From: Deltaproteobacteria bacterium RBG_13_43_22
Lineage (GTDB): Bacteria; Desulfobacterota; RBG-13-43-22
Direction of reading: 5' to 3'
NCBI GenBank assembly: GCA_001797675.1
Contig: MGQB01000025.1
Location: 1-64,000, forward strand
DNA: 64,000 nt
Both the position numbers and the translations under genes were made by a program. Below, one piece after another: positions 1-8,532 of this stretch. The notes beneath the pieces are model-generated. The model saw only the letters and a list, made by a program, of their open reading frames with translations, had not been told where the DNA came from and made no database searches. Numbering within the stretch: the first letter of the stretch is position 1; each line of letters starts with the position of its first letter.

Positions 1-409
1 ATGGTTTTCATGATCTGCGTTACTTTTCTTTGAAAATCTTTCAGGCTTTCGCCAACTAATTGGGAGATGATCCTCAAATAGTAACTTCTTATCAAAGAAT
101 GCGGTGGGGACGGCCGCGGCGGACGAATTGACAGAAATTCTAGGCGTAACCGCGATCAAAATCCCGACCGCTTTCTTGATCGACGTTTGTGGACTGAAAG
201 GGATAAACGTCGGAGTGGTAAGGCGTTACGAGAAATATTCCTTAATTGTTGTGAATGCCACCTGCAACGCGACGGCCCACGATGTTATGCGCCTGATGAA
301 ATTGGTGCGGCAAACGGTCTTTCAAAAAACAGGAGTCGTGATTGTGCCTAAGCTGCATTTTGTCGGATTCACTTCTGAGGAATTACCGGGGTATTTTGAA
401 TTAGACTGA
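1..409 (+). pseudogene. murB: Decayed murB (UDP-N-acetylenolpyruvoylglucosamine reductase), C-terminal remnant
   Basis: The readable part (open from 71, possible GTG at 104) resembles the MurB C-terminal domain. It has the FLIDVCGLKG helix, a VNATCNATAHDV segment matching the family's VN.GNATA.DV, and a final GVVIVPKLHFVGF matching GVELEPEVRFIG. MurB reduces UDP-GlcNAc-enolpyruvate in peptidoglycan synthesis. Upstream, positions 3-56 read HDLRYF in another frame, followed by a TAA at 57-59, and there is a TGA at 68-70 in the downstream frame. The conserved catalytic Glu of the last motif is replaced by Lys (VPKLHF), and the GSFFKNP substrate loop reads SNFLSKNA. I infer a non-functional remnant. 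The window edge hides whether a longer 5' part exists. It runs convergent with the next gene. Confidence 0.6.
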
Positions 410-420
410 TGCTTCGCCGC

Positions 421-1536
421 TTATAGCTTCTTGGTAAACGCCCGGTATCTACGGAAAATTACGCCATTTAAATGCTCCAACCAGGTATTTATATCCCGAT
501 TCTCTTCGAGCTGTAAATGGCTATAGGCGATGGTCATCCTGGCAGCCTGAACTTCTTGCAACAATGCGTTTGCAAACAAGACAAACAACCCCTGTTTCCG
601 ATATTCCTCTTTGATCCCGACCAACAGAAATTGTAAGATTTTTGAGGTCTTCATGGCTTTCAAGATATGCCAGAACCCAAACGGAAACAGTCGCCCTTTC
701 GCTTTTTGTAATCCTTTTGTAACATCCGGCATCGTAATGGAAAAACCAATGAGTTGCCGCTCACGATCTTCAATGATATGAATGAAGCGCGGCATTAAAA
801 TCGGGATATATTTTTCCGCCAGAGCCTGGAACTCTTCTTCGACCAATGGGGTAAAGCCATATAAATCTTTATAGGTTTCATTCAACAATTTCAGGACCGG
901 GATAATATGCGTTCTTAATTCGGCTTTATTCTTGAGATTGCGACAGGCAAAGTGCTTCTTCTGTAATCGTTTATAGATGACCTGATAAAGCCGTGGTAAT
1001 TCCTCTGGCACGTCCATGCGATAACAAACCCAGTCCACATCTTTGCCATAGCCAGCCTGTTCCAGATATTGGATCAGGTAGGGGCGATTATAATGGGCGG
1101 CAATTTGGGCCCGTTGATCAAACCCCTCCACAATCGCCCCTTGTGGTTCATCGTCCGAGAACCCTCTGGGACCGACCGCAAATTCCATGCCGTGCGTTTT
1201 GCCCCACGCTTCGACTTCGCGTAACAATGCGGATGCGACGTCGGGATCATCAATCGTATCTAAAAACGTCCAACGCAGGAGTTTTTCGTTGCGGAATTTA
1301 TTGGCGCGTTGGTTAATGATTGCCATAATCCGCCCGGCAACTTGCTGATCTTTATACGCCAGGAACAATTGATACGGATTCGCCCTGAAATTCGGATTCT
1401 TTTGCGGATTATAATACGCATATTCGTCCGATAACAGTGGCGGGACCCAATATGGATCATGTTGATACAGTTCAAAGGGAAATCGAATATATTGCTTTAG
1501 ATCGTATTTGCTTGCGACTTCTTTAATGACGACCAT
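421..1536 (-). CDS. GNAT-superfamily-like conserved protein (YghO type)
   Basis: 371 aa with no signal peptide or membrane segment. The N-terminus (FPFELYQHDPYWVPPL) and the middle (FAVGPRGFSDDEPQGAIVEGF) resemble the long YghO-like acyltransferase-fold proteins often annotated as GNAT N-acetyltransferases. The C-terminal half holds a GNAT-like stretch (VGIKEEYRKQGLFVLFAN). The substrate is unknown. The ATG at 1536 is preceded by an AAGGTG ribosome-binding site. It is the last gene of a minus-strand block after the CDP-alcohol phosphotransferase, with an 82-nt gap, so a role in lipid or envelope acylation is possible but only inferred from context. Confidence 0.6.
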   Translation of the reverse strand: MVVIKEVASKYDLKQYIRFPFELYQHDPYWVPPLLSDEYAYYNPQKNPNFRANPYQLFLAYKDQQVAGRIMAIINQRANKFRNEKLLRWTFLDTIDDPDVASALLREVEAWGKTHGMEFAVGPRGFSDDEPQGAIVEGFDQRAQIAAHYNRPYLIQYLEQAGYGKDVDWVCYRMDVPEELPRLYQVIYKRLQKKHFACRNLKNKAELRTHIIPVLKLLNETYKDLYGFTPLVEEEFQALAEKYIPILMPRFIHIIEDRERQLIGFSITMPDVTKGLQKAKGRLFPFGFWHILKAMKTSKILQFLLVGIKEEYRKQGLFVLFANALLQEVQAARMTIAYSHLQLEENRDINTWLEHLNGVIFRRYRAFTKKL

Positions 1537-1618
1537 ATGTTCACCTTCTTTTCAAATAACGCCTATTCTAATGCAGCATTGATCACCATCACTTTTGCCC
1601 CTACATCCTTGAAAAATG

Positions 1619-2302
1619 TTATTTGTCTTCGTTCGCCAGCCTGATGATTTCCTGCACGGCAGTCACGATAAAGAAATACAGTAAAAGTAATGTGATGGCG
1701 GCGACAACCAGGTCGTAGATGCTGAAGGTGAGCTGGCCGAAGGCTCCCGCTGCCACTGAAAACGTCCGCAGCCCGCCAAAATACATGCCAATGTTCAACA
1801 GAATAGCCAGCACGCGTAACTCGGTCGGTCCCAGCTTGCCATACGAGATCTTGAACTCGCCAGCCACGCAGGTGCGTATGTACACAAGGATGGAAAGGAG
1901 CAGGTAGGCGATGAGGATCAGGCAGGCGATATTAAAGCTGATGTATGGCGACATGCCCAGCCCCAGGAACATCATCACCTCGGAGAACGCATCTGTTGTA
2001 TGGTCTAAAAAGAAGCCATAGATTGGGCGTTCGATTTGTCGGTGACGCGCCAGTGTGCCATCCAGGCTGTCGCCAAACCAGTTGATGACGAAACCAAGCG
2101 AGGCAAGCCACAAGAAGTTCCGGTTGTATGTGCTCAATGCATAGCCGACCATGATCACTAATGCGCCAAACACACCAATAGCAGTACAGACATCGGGAGT
2201 CACCCAATCCGGCATGTGGGCTGCGAACCACTTCAATGCCGGCCTCTCCAGCGGACCCAACAGGATGTCATTTACTCTCTGGTGCTTTTTTATCTCGCGC
2301 AT
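1619..2302 (-). CDS. CDP-alcohol phosphatidyltransferase family membrane enzyme
   Basis: Integral membrane enzyme that transfers a phospho-alcohol from a CDP-linked donor. The complete family signature D-x2-DG-x2-AR-x9-G-x3-D-x3-D is present (DSLDGTLAR, then G, then LDHTTD), at residues 78-104 counted from the ATG at 2302. Several hydrophobic segments follow. A GTG three codons further upstream (2311) is possible. I prefer the ATG at 2302 because AGGTGA lies five bases upstream of it. The stop is 27 nt downstream of nothing but spacer before the GNAT-like gene, and the start lies about 27 nt after the acyltransferase stop, so the two are probably cotranscribed. The precise alcohol acceptor (inositol phosphate, glycerol phosphate or other) cannot be read from the sequence. 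Confidence 0.85.
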   Translation of the reverse strand: MREIKKHQRVNDILLGPLERPALKWFAAHMPDWVTPDVCTAIGVFGALVIMVGYALSTYNRNFLWLASLGFVINWFGDSLDGTLARHRQIERPIYGFFLDHTTDAFSEVMMFLGLGMSPYISFNIACLILIAYLLLSILVYIRTCVAGEFKISYGKLGPTELRVLAILLNIGMYFGGLRTFSVAAGAFGQLTFSIYDLVVAAITLLLLYFFIVTAVQEIIRLANEDK

Positions 2303-2329
2303 TTCACTCACCTATGGACGCTGAACGGA

Positions 2330-3238
2330 TCAGGGGACCAGGTCCAGTGTCTCCGGCCAAACCGGCATGGATATTGACCATTGTTGCGGTGCCTGCCGGA
2401 TGAAGTTCTCTGCTATGCTTAACACTTTTTCGGCATTTCTGAGCGCTCCCACTTCCCGGTCCGGATGAGGATCCATCTCGATCAAGTCGGAGGTCAAAAC
2501 ATGGTACTTCCCATCGGACTGCAAATTCGTGACCTTGATAACCACTGGCACCTGCGCCTTTGTCGCCAGGAGAATATGATGAAGGGGCAGCGCCGCCGGC
2601 CGGCCAAAAAAACGCGGACGGGCCCCGGGATCCGGGATGGGACGGTCTATGGCGGTAAGCACAACGCCTCCCTGCTGGAGATGCCGGATCGCCTGCCGAA
2701 TTGCGCCGAAGGAAGCGGGGATAAGGTTCATCCTGATCTTTTTGCGTCTTTCATACTCCGTGCGGCGTCCGCCTTGGGGATCCGGGATGGTGAGCACCAG
2801 GGGCCGCAGCCCTTGCCCGCACAGCCACGGAAGGATGAGATCAAAGTTGCTAAGGTGGATGCCCACCACCACCAAGCCGCGACCGGCAAATTCGGGACGC
2901 TGGACCAGTTGCTGGGTGGTCGAGTCCGGGACGATCAGGCGCCTGGTGAGCTCCGGTTTTTGGATGTAATGATACAGGTCGAAGATGGAACGCGCCGAAT
3001 GGCGAAGTGTATCACGGACGGCCTGATCCAATGCCTCTTTTTCCAACGCTTCCCCACGCGCGACCCACTGGTTGGCGCGTATGGCCCGGATCATTGGGGA
3101 ATCTCGCTGGCCGGCGAGTTGTCCGGCTACAAAATCGGCCAGGGAGTGACCCAGCCGCAACGGGAGGGCACGCCCCAGGGCGGATAACAGGCTGATAACC
3201 AATGGACTATTATTAATTCGCTGTAGATTGATGGCCAT
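2330..3238 (-). CDS. LpxL/HtrB-type lysophospholipid/lipid A acyltransferase family protein
   Basis: 302 aa, close to the usual length of lauroyl-acyltransferase-like proteins. The catalytic H-x4-D motif is HLSNFD at residues 128-133 inside VVVGIHLSNFDLILPW. A C-terminal part resembles the family's substrate-binding region (PVVIKVTNLQSDGKYHVL). The ATG at 3238 follows AAGG. The gene sits directly upstream of a CDP-alcohol phosphotransferase, which suggests a phospholipid or glycolipid head-group and acylation module. In many phyla such pairs make phosphatidylinositol-type lipids, so lipid A need not be the acceptor. Family assignment is firm; substrate is unknown. Confidence 0.75.
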   Translation of the reverse strand: MAINLQRINNSPLVISLLSALGRALPLRLGHSLADFVAGQLAGQRDSPMIRAIRANQWVARGEALEKEALDQAVRDTLRHSARSIFDLYHYIQKPELTRRLIVPDSTTQQLVQRPEFAGRGLVVVGIHLSNFDLILPWLCGQGLRPLVLTIPDPQGGRRTEYERRKKIRMNLIPASFGAIRQAIRHLQQGGVVLTAIDRPIPDPGARPRFFGRPAALPLHHILLATKAQVPVVIKVTNLQSDGKYHVLTSDLIEMDPHPDREVGALRNAEKVLSIAENFIRQAPQQWSISMPVWPETLDLVP

Positions 3239-3244
3239 AATGCC

Positions 3245-3532
3245 TTAAAGGTATTCTTCTTCTATTTCCCGCCAACCCTCCGCCGGCAGGCGCATGAACT
3301 TCGCCAGCGTGGGATGTTCCCCCAGCTTCTTGCGTCCATGACCTCCCATATCGCTGATCATAGCGAACAAATGGTACGCTATTACGGCTTTTATAGTAAC
3401 GTCTCCCGAGGAATTCGTCAAAAAGAAAAACAGGATGCCCTCATTCCTTGTGTCATAGAAATTGATGAGAACCCCAAACCCAACTGGAATTGGGCTCGCT
3501 TGATTCAAAAAATAGCAACCTGTCCTGGACAT
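3245..3532 (-). pseudogene. Short ORF remnant upstream of the acyltransferase, family not recognised
   Basis: This 95-codon frame ends 6 nt before the acyltransferase start. Its last 45 residues (GEHPTLAKFMRLPAEGW, then acidic EIEEEYL) look protein-like, while the first half is AT-rich and shows no known motif. I read it as the C-terminal stub of a larger gene that once led the minus-strand block and was truncated near 3540. A short real gene cannot be excluded. The plus-strand frame over the same DNA looks like a shadow. Confidence 0.3.
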
Positions 3533-4185
3533 GATCCGGGAAGGTCGATCCCCTGACCTGCCCCAAATGTCAGGGGATGATGCGGATTATCTGTTTCAAA
3601 CCGTAATCCTTAAATTTCCAGTCTATCTTCTTAAAACATTAGTAGGTGAATTCAATAGAGGTCAAAAATATCATTAAGAATTAAGATGTTAATAGAAAGT
3701 CGCCGAACCTAATCCTGTCTTCCCTGTTTTATTTTTTAGCCTCGTATTCCTCCATTTCAAAACCTATCTATTTCCCTTTGAACTCTTCGTATGGGTGATA
3801 TCATTCATTGAAAATAATCTGATTGTCCTATTGATTACTATTTGAACTCTGGAGGTTTTGATGGGATTATTTGGGCAATCTGAGGGCTTTTATTAATGGG
3901 AGCAGGGGCAGTTTGAAACATTGCTTCCTGAAGTCCTCCAAATCATAACTTGGTTCCACATACGAGACTTCAAATGCAAATCTTCAAATTGAGCTTGAAA
4001 ACCGAAACCATTTCCGAGGACAATTTCCCCATTGACTGCCCATACGTAGAGGAGTAATATCGACATCATATCCTTTCACAACCCAATATCCCCAACTGTT
4101 TAACTAAGGAAATTTTACAGAATTGGTAAGATAGCGGTCCCACATATAAATTTAAAAGATGCCCTCCAGGGGAGGTCTGACAAGC
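3533..4185. other. AT-rich spacer with no convincing gene
   Basis: This stretch contains a CCCCTGACCTGCC...TGTCAGGGG hairpin near 3550-3578, the left copy of a 55-bp direct repeat (3594-3648), and otherwise AT-rich sequence broken by stops in all frames. An AGGGGAGGT ribosome-binding site near 4168-4176 serves the next gene. I see no clear sigma-70 promoter. Confidence 0.5.
3594..3648 (+). repeat. 55-bp direct repeat, left copy, bracketing the hydrolase-AAA gene
   Basis: Matches 5954-6008 at 48 of 55 positions without gaps, including an identical GGTCTATCTTCTTAAA-type core (here AGTCTATCTTCTTAAA). The two copies lie on either side of a single gene (4186-5937) and in the same orientation. Confidence 0.75.
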
Positions 4186-5937
4186 ATGGAACAGGAAATT
4201 CGATTTTGTATGACAGTCGATGGTGTCCGCATCGCTTACTCAACTATGGGCCAGGGTCCGGCTTTGGTCATGGTTCCGGGATGGATCAGCCATTTGCAAT
4301 TAATGTGGGATCACTCGGCTGCAAAGCCTTTTTTGGAAAAGGCGACTCGCTATCATACCTTTATAACTTACGATAAATATGGCTGTGGTCTTTCCGAAAG
4401 GAACCGGACAGACTTCTCGCAAGAGTCTGAACTTCGGGTATTGGAAGCTGTCGTCGACTATTTCAAACTTAAGCGCTTAGCGCTTTGGGGTTTTTCCCAA
4501 GGGGGCTCAGTTGCCATAGCTTACGCAGTTAAACATCCCCGTCGTGTCACACATCTCATACTATATGGAGCCTATGCCCAGGGTGAAAACTTATCAACCG
4601 ACGAACTTAAAATAGCGTTTAAGTCATTAATCCGAACAGCCTGGGGTATTGGTTCAAAAACATTTGCCAACTTGTTCGCACCCGATGCTGAAGAAGCCGC
4701 TGTTCTTTGGTTTAGTCGTTTGCAGCGTGAGGCTGCTACTCCCGAAATGGCTATCCAATTATTGGACCTCTCATATGGCGTTAATGTTGTTGATCTTCTT
4801 CCCAAGATTCGTGTGCCTACTTTGGTGTTGCATCGAAAGGGGGATCGGACTGCACCTTTCAAACTTGGGAGAGAGATGGCATCCTTAATTCCAAAGGCCC
4901 GCTTTGTTCCTTTGGAGGGAAACAGCCATATTCCGTTCTTAGGAGACGCTGATTCAATATTGCGACCCATAGCTGAATTTCTCGGTGACCCGGTCGACAA
5001 CGCCCAGCCGAAACCGAGCCAGCAGCCCAGCGTTGAGGAAAGGGCACAGACAGCAGTTGATTCAGCAGCCGCGTTAGCTCGTGTGCTAATTGCCGGCTTG
5101 GATGAAGTCGCACTGTCGAGGTACCGCGTCGTTGGCAGTTATACTCGATATGACGAGGCGGTTCGCAACACCCTGAAGGATGCGCGGATGAGGATCGCGG
5201 CTGGTTGCTTACAACCGAGCAGGAAGCGAGAGAATCACCTGGTCTGGGCTGCACCTGGGACTGGCAAAACATACTTTGCACAGCAAATCGCTGCCTCGCT
5301 TTCCAGTACTATCCGCTTTCAAGAACTTAACCTTGCTAAATGCAGTGAGCAGGAATTCCGTGTCGGGTTAGGCGGACTTGATCATATAGATGGCCCATGT
5401 CTCTGCCTAATTGATGAGTGTGATGCTAAGCCGCAGGATTCTTGGCCGTATGAGATACTTCTCCCCTACTTAGATGCTTCCGTCGAACTAGGTACACCCC
5501 TTGTGTTTGTCCTGGCCGGAAGCGGGGGTGCGAATTTAGGTGAAATCAAGAAGCGGATTGCCGCCCGGCCTAAAGGCGCTGATCTCCTCAGCCGGATTCC
5601 AGATGGTAACGAGTATGAGATCATGCCATTAAGCATTGGCGACCGCGTTCTTGTTGTTTTGAGCCAATTCCGGGAAGCCGGAAAAGAAGTCGGGCGAGAT
5701 ATCAGCGCTGTAGAAAAACTGGGGCTTTATTATGTGGCCGTCAATCCCCGCCTGTCCAATGCCCGTCAACTACGCGAATTTGCTGTCCGGGCTATTGAGC
5801 GAGTACCACCTAATGATGACCGCATAAAATACGATCACCTTTTCAGCGCGGGAGATCCGGAGAACAAAGCCTTCTGGCTTCAAGCACAGCCTACTGTAGT
5901 AGGTCTCGTGAATTCCTTTGCGATGCTGAAAGATTAG
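4186..5937 (+). CDS. Alpha/beta-hydrolase fused to AAA+-type ATPase
   Basis: 583 aa. Residues 1-270 form an alpha/beta-hydrolase of the type seen at the N-terminus of some adenylate cyclases (RFCMTVDGVRIAYSTMGQGP). The nucleophile elbow is GFSQGG (Ser104), with a candidate acid Asp220 (HRKGDRTAP) and His248 (EGNSHIPF). A Pro/Gln-rich linker follows. Residues 300-583 form a P-loop ATPase with Walker A APGTGKTYF (about 356-364), Walker B LCLIDECD (about 408-413) and a sensor-like FVLAGSGGAN. No signal peptide or membrane segment is seen. ATG 4186 is chosen over 4159 because the AGGGGAGGT ribosome-binding site lies between them. It stands alone, bracketed by direct repeats. A signalling or defence role (ATPase-gated hydrolase effector) is a guess; the domain calls are solid. 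Confidence 0.8.
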   Translation: MEQEIRFCMTVDGVRIAYSTMGQGPALVMVPGWISHLQLMWDHSAAKPFLEKATRYHTFITYDKYGCGLSERNRTDFSQESELRVLEAVVDYFKLKRLALWGFSQGGSVAIAYAVKHPRRVTHLILYGAYAQGENLSTDELKIAFKSLIRTAWGIGSKTFANLFAPDAEEAAVLWFSRLQREAATPEMAIQLLDLSYGVNVVDLLPKIRVPTLVLHRKGDRTAPFKLGREMASLIPKARFVPLEGNSHIPFLGDADSILRPIAEFLGDPVDNAQPKPSQQPSVEERAQTAVDSAAALARVLIAGLDEVALSRYRVVGSYTRYDEAVRNTLKDARMRIAAGCLQPSRKRENHLVWAAPGTGKTYFAQQIAASLSSTIRFQELNLAKCSEQEFRVGLGGLDHIDGPCLCLIDECDAKPQDSWPYEILLPYLDASVELGTPLVFVLAGSGGANLGEIKKRIAARPKGADLLSRIPDGNEYEIMPLSIGDRVLVVLSQFREAGKEVGRDISAVEKLGLYYVAVNPRLSNARQLREFAVRAIERVPPNDDRIKYDHLFSAGDPENKAFWLQAQPTVVGLVNSFAMLKD

Positions 5938-5953
5938 GCCCCCCAAAAATCAT

Positions 5954-6008
5954 TTTCAAACAATAATCGTTAACTTTCCGGTCTATCTTCTTAAATCATT
6001 TGTAGGTG
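5954..6008 (+). repeat. 55-bp direct repeat, right copy
   Basis: Pairs with 3594-3648 (48 of 55 identical, no gaps, same orientation). It begins 17 nt after the stop of the hydrolase-AAA gene. Confidence 0.75.
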
Positions 6009-6190
6009 TTATCCGTCGATCACAAGACATGTTGACGCTGTCCGTCAGGTCGAATTTTTTTAAGAATAAATCGGGACAACAGAGCCCTAATTTTATGCAG
6101 AGGCGAGGGTTAGAAAAAATGCCGCCTTTTTTTAATAGAGAGATTGATAAGGAAAGATAAGTCATATTAATGGGAGTGGGATTTTCCCTC

Positions 6191-6219
6191 TTGACTAATT
6201 ACCCACTTTGGGCTAAAGG
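6191..6219 (+). promoter_or_regulatory. Possible sigma-70 promoter of the toxin-antitoxin operon
   Basis: TTGACT (6191-6196), a 17-nt spacer and TAAAGG (6214-6219). The -35 is good and the -10 is weak. It sits about 20 nt before the antitoxin start. Confidence 0.35.
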
Positions 6220-6240
6220 ATTAATGGAGGAGGTGATGTT

Positions 6241-6489
6241 ATGGAGATATTAACCAAAGTGGCCGATTCAAAAGGGAGGATTACCATAGGCTCGGAGTAT
6301 GCCAAAAAAACCTTCTTGGTCGAAAAGAACAGTGAAGATACCATTATCTTGAAGATGGCAGAAGTCGTACCCATTAAAGAAGCCTGGTTATGGAAAAATA
6401 ATTCGGCTTTTACTAAGGTGATGGAAGGTGTGGAGGATGCCCAAAAAAGGCGATTTAAAAAAGTCGATCTAAAGAAATATCAAGATTGA
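6241..6489 (+). CDS. Antitoxin, AbrB/SpoVT-like N-terminus
   Basis: 82 aa. The start (ILTKVADSKGRITIGSEYAKK) resembles the swapped-hairpin AbrB/MazE DNA-binding fold, in which a KVDSKGRI motif is typical. The C-terminal half is charged (FKKVDLKKYQD) and is the likely toxin-neutralising tail. The ATG follows a very strong GGAGGAGGT ribosome-binding site. The toxin start is 1 nt after the stop, the classic arrangement of a type II module with the antitoxin first. By family rule the pair would autorepress, but I did not find a clear operator. Confidence 0.75.
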   Translation: MEILTKVADSKGRITIGSEYAKKTFLVEKNSEDTIILKMAEVVPIKEAWLWKNNSAFTKVMEGVEDAQKRRFKKVDLKKYQD

Positions 6490-6490
6490 T

Positions 6491-6790
6491 ATGGCCTATC
6501 AAATCATATATACCACAAGGGCCGGCAAGGACCTGGAGGAGTTAAAGCAAGATAAAGGTCAAAAGAGGATCTTAAATGCGGTCTGCAAGGCTATTCGTTT
6601 TCTTGCCGAAAACCCGAGGCATCCAAGTTTGAGAACTCACCAATACCATTCACTTCCTGAAATTTACCCGGGCCAGAAGATCTGGGAAGCCTATGCCCAA
6701 GAGAACACCCCTGCAGCCTATAGAATATTCTGGTCTTATGGCCCATCAAAAGAACAAATTACCATCATCGCCATTACCCCGCATCCCTAA
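6491..6790 (+). CDS. RelE/ParE-superfamily toxin
   Basis: 99 aa, the normal size for this fold. The N-terminus YQIIYTTRAGKDLEEL and the C-terminus AAYRIFWSYGPSKEQITI followed by AITPHP match RelE-like toxins, which commonly end in a YRIFW....I.IIAITPHP pattern. RelE relatives cleave mRNA at the ribosome, whereas ParE relatives poison gyrase; which applies here cannot be told. Translation is probably coupled to the antitoxin (1-nt gap). A short GAGAG/CTCTC hairpin follows at 6791-6804. Confidence 0.8.
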   Translation: MAYQIIYTTRAGKDLEELKQDKGQKRILNAVCKAIRFLAENPRHPSLRTHQYHSLPEIYPGQKIWEAYAQENTPAAYRIFWSYGPSKEQITIIAITPHP

Positions 6791-6911
6791 GAGAGGTCAC
6801 TCTCCATTTAATCCCCCTTTTTTTCTTGACCTGAATTTCGTTTGGTTTATGGTATAAAAAAACTTAGATCGGCGTAAACATCTCGCCTTCCTGATCTTGC
6901 AAAGGCCATTC

Positions 6912-8483
6912 ATGCCCATAACCACACCCATAGAGATTAACGAGCAATTTCAGAAGGCCCTTGACCTGATGGAGAACACCAACCATCATGTCTTTATCAC
7001 CGGGAAGGCCGGTACGGGCAAATCGACTCTCCTCAGCTATTTTCGTAAGGTAACGCACAAACGCCTGGCGGTCCTGGCCCCTACCGGGGTGGCGGCTCTC
7101 AACGTTATGGGCCAGACCATCCATTCCTTTTGCGGTTTCAGACCGGACATTGCTTTGGATAAAGTCAAAAAAAAGACCCAAAAAAACAAAGACCGCCCCT
7201 CCCTATATAAAAAATTAGACACCATCATCATCGACGAGATCTCTATGGTGCGGGCCGATCTTTTGGACTGTGTGGAAAAATTCCTCCGTCTCAATGGGCC
7301 GAGATCCAAACAACCCTTTGGAGGGATCCAGATGATTTTCATCGGAGACCTGTATCAGCTTCCGCCTGTGGTCACCTCGGCCGAAAAAAACATCTTCAGC
7401 CTTCAATATGAATCCCCTTATTTCTTTTCCTCCCAAATTTTTATGGATCCGAAATTCAAAATGGAATTTGTGGAATTGGAAAAGATCTACCGTCAGACCG
7501 AAGAGGACTTCATTGCCCTGCTCAACGCCATCCGGAATCGTTCGGTGACCGATTCGGATATCGATCATCTCAATTGTAATTTCGCACCGGAGTTTGTCCC
7601 TCCGGAAAACGATTTATACCTTTATCTGACCAGCACCAATGACCAGGCCTTCCGGCAAAACCGGGAAAAATTGGACCGTCTTCCCGGGAAAACGTATACC
7701 TATAAGGGCCTCATTGAAGGCGAGTTCGACAAGTCCGCCTTTTCAACGGACCAGGTCCTGGAACTTAAAGCCGGCTGCCAGGTCATGCTCCTTAATAACG
7801 ATCCTTTGGGCCGCTGGGTTAACGGTTCAATCGGTAAAGTCCAACGGATTATCCGTCAGAAGGGGGAAGAGGATACTATCCGGGTCGAACTTCCGGGCAA
7901 CTTTGTCGTCCCGGTCACCCCTTATACCTGGAAGATATTCCGGTATGCTTTTGATGAAAAAGCCCGGAAAATCTATTCCGAACCCATGGGTTCCTTCACC
8001 CAATATCCCATCAAGCTGGCCTGGGCCATTACCATTCATAAGAGTCAGGGGAAAACCTTCGAAAGGGTTGTTATTGATATCGGCCGGGGAACCTTTGCTC
8101 ATGGACAGGTTTACGTGGCCCTAAGCCGCTGCACCACTCTTCAGGGCATCATCCTTCGCCAACCCATCCGGAAGCATCATATTCTCATGGACTGGCGGGT
8201 CGTTCATTTCCTTACCCGTTTCCAATATAAAAAATCAGAAGAGAAGCTGGCTTATGCGGACAAGGTGCGGATGATCGAAAAAGCCATGGGGATAAGACAG
8301 GATCTCGAAATCGTCTATCTCAAACCCGACGACACCAAATCCCGCCGCCGGATTCGCCCCGAATCCATTGAAATGATGGAATACAAGGGTAAACCCTTCG
8401 AAGGTCTGTGCGCCTTCTGTCATGAGCGCCGGGACCTCCGCCACTTCCGTATCGACCGGATTTTGGAGATAAAAAACCTTTGA
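6912..8483 (+). CDS. PIF1/RecD2-like superfamily 1B DNA helicase
   Basis: 523 aa from the ATG at 6912 (AAAGG 7 nt upstream; an in-frame TTG at 6897 is less likely). The Walker A is GKAGTGKST at about residues 31-39 and motif II is IIIDEISM at about 107-113. These are followed by FIGDLYQLPPV, which is typical of PIF1-like enzymes, and a C-terminal WAITIHKSQGKTFERV (motif V/VI region) with YVALSRC. The last 60 residues carry a CAFCHERRDLRHF pair of cysteines, perhaps part of a small zinc site, which is not a core helicase feature. Such 5'-3' helicases act in replication and recombination. A similar short stand-alone type is common in bacteria and often annotated as an AAA-family ATPase. Confidence 0.85.
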   Translation: MPITTPIEINEQFQKALDLMENTNHHVFITGKAGTGKSTLLSYFRKVTHKRLAVLAPTGVAALNVMGQTIHSFCGFRPDIALDKVKKKTQKNKDRPSLYKKLDTIIIDEISMVRADLLDCVEKFLRLNGPRSKQPFGGIQMIFIGDLYQLPPVVTSAEKNIFSLQYESPYFFSSQIFMDPKFKMEFVELEKIYRQTEEDFIALLNAIRNRSVTDSDIDHLNCNFAPEFVPPENDLYLYLTSTNDQAFRQNREKLDRLPGKTYTYKGLIEGEFDKSAFSTDQVLELKAGCQVMLLNNDPLGRWVNGSIGKVQRIIRQKGEEDTIRVELPGNFVVPVTPYTWKIFRYAFDEKARKIYSEPMGSFTQYPIKLAWAITIHKSQGKTFERVVIDIGRGTFAHGQVYVALSRCTTLQGIILRQPIRKHHILMDWRVVHFLTRFQYKKSEEKLAYADKVRMIEKAMGIRQDLEIVYLKPDDTKSRRRIRPESIEMMEYKGKPFEGLCAFCHERRDLRHFRIDRILEIKNL

Positions 8484-8532
8484 GGCAAACCCGCATTGGA
8501 TTAGAAGACCAAAAAGGATGGAAGGAAAATAT

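Larger units (their letters stand above)
5938..6240. other. Spacer with right direct-repeat copy, no gene
   Basis: Holds the right 55-bp repeat (5954-6008), an AT-rich stretch without a plausible gene on either strand, and the likely promoter and strong ribosome-binding site (GGAGGAGGTGAT, 6226-6237) of the toxin-antitoxin operon. Confidence 0.5.

Noticed and set aside
2465-3187. 240-codon plus-strand frame over the acyltransferase gene
   Set aside because: It lies wholly within a well-supported gene on the opposite strand, has no ribosome-binding site or recognised motif, and looks like a high-GC mirror frame.
4859-5281. 140-codon minus-strand frame within the hydrolase-AAA gene
   Set aside because: Antisense to clear domains, with Ser/Arg/Pro composition typical of shadow frames.
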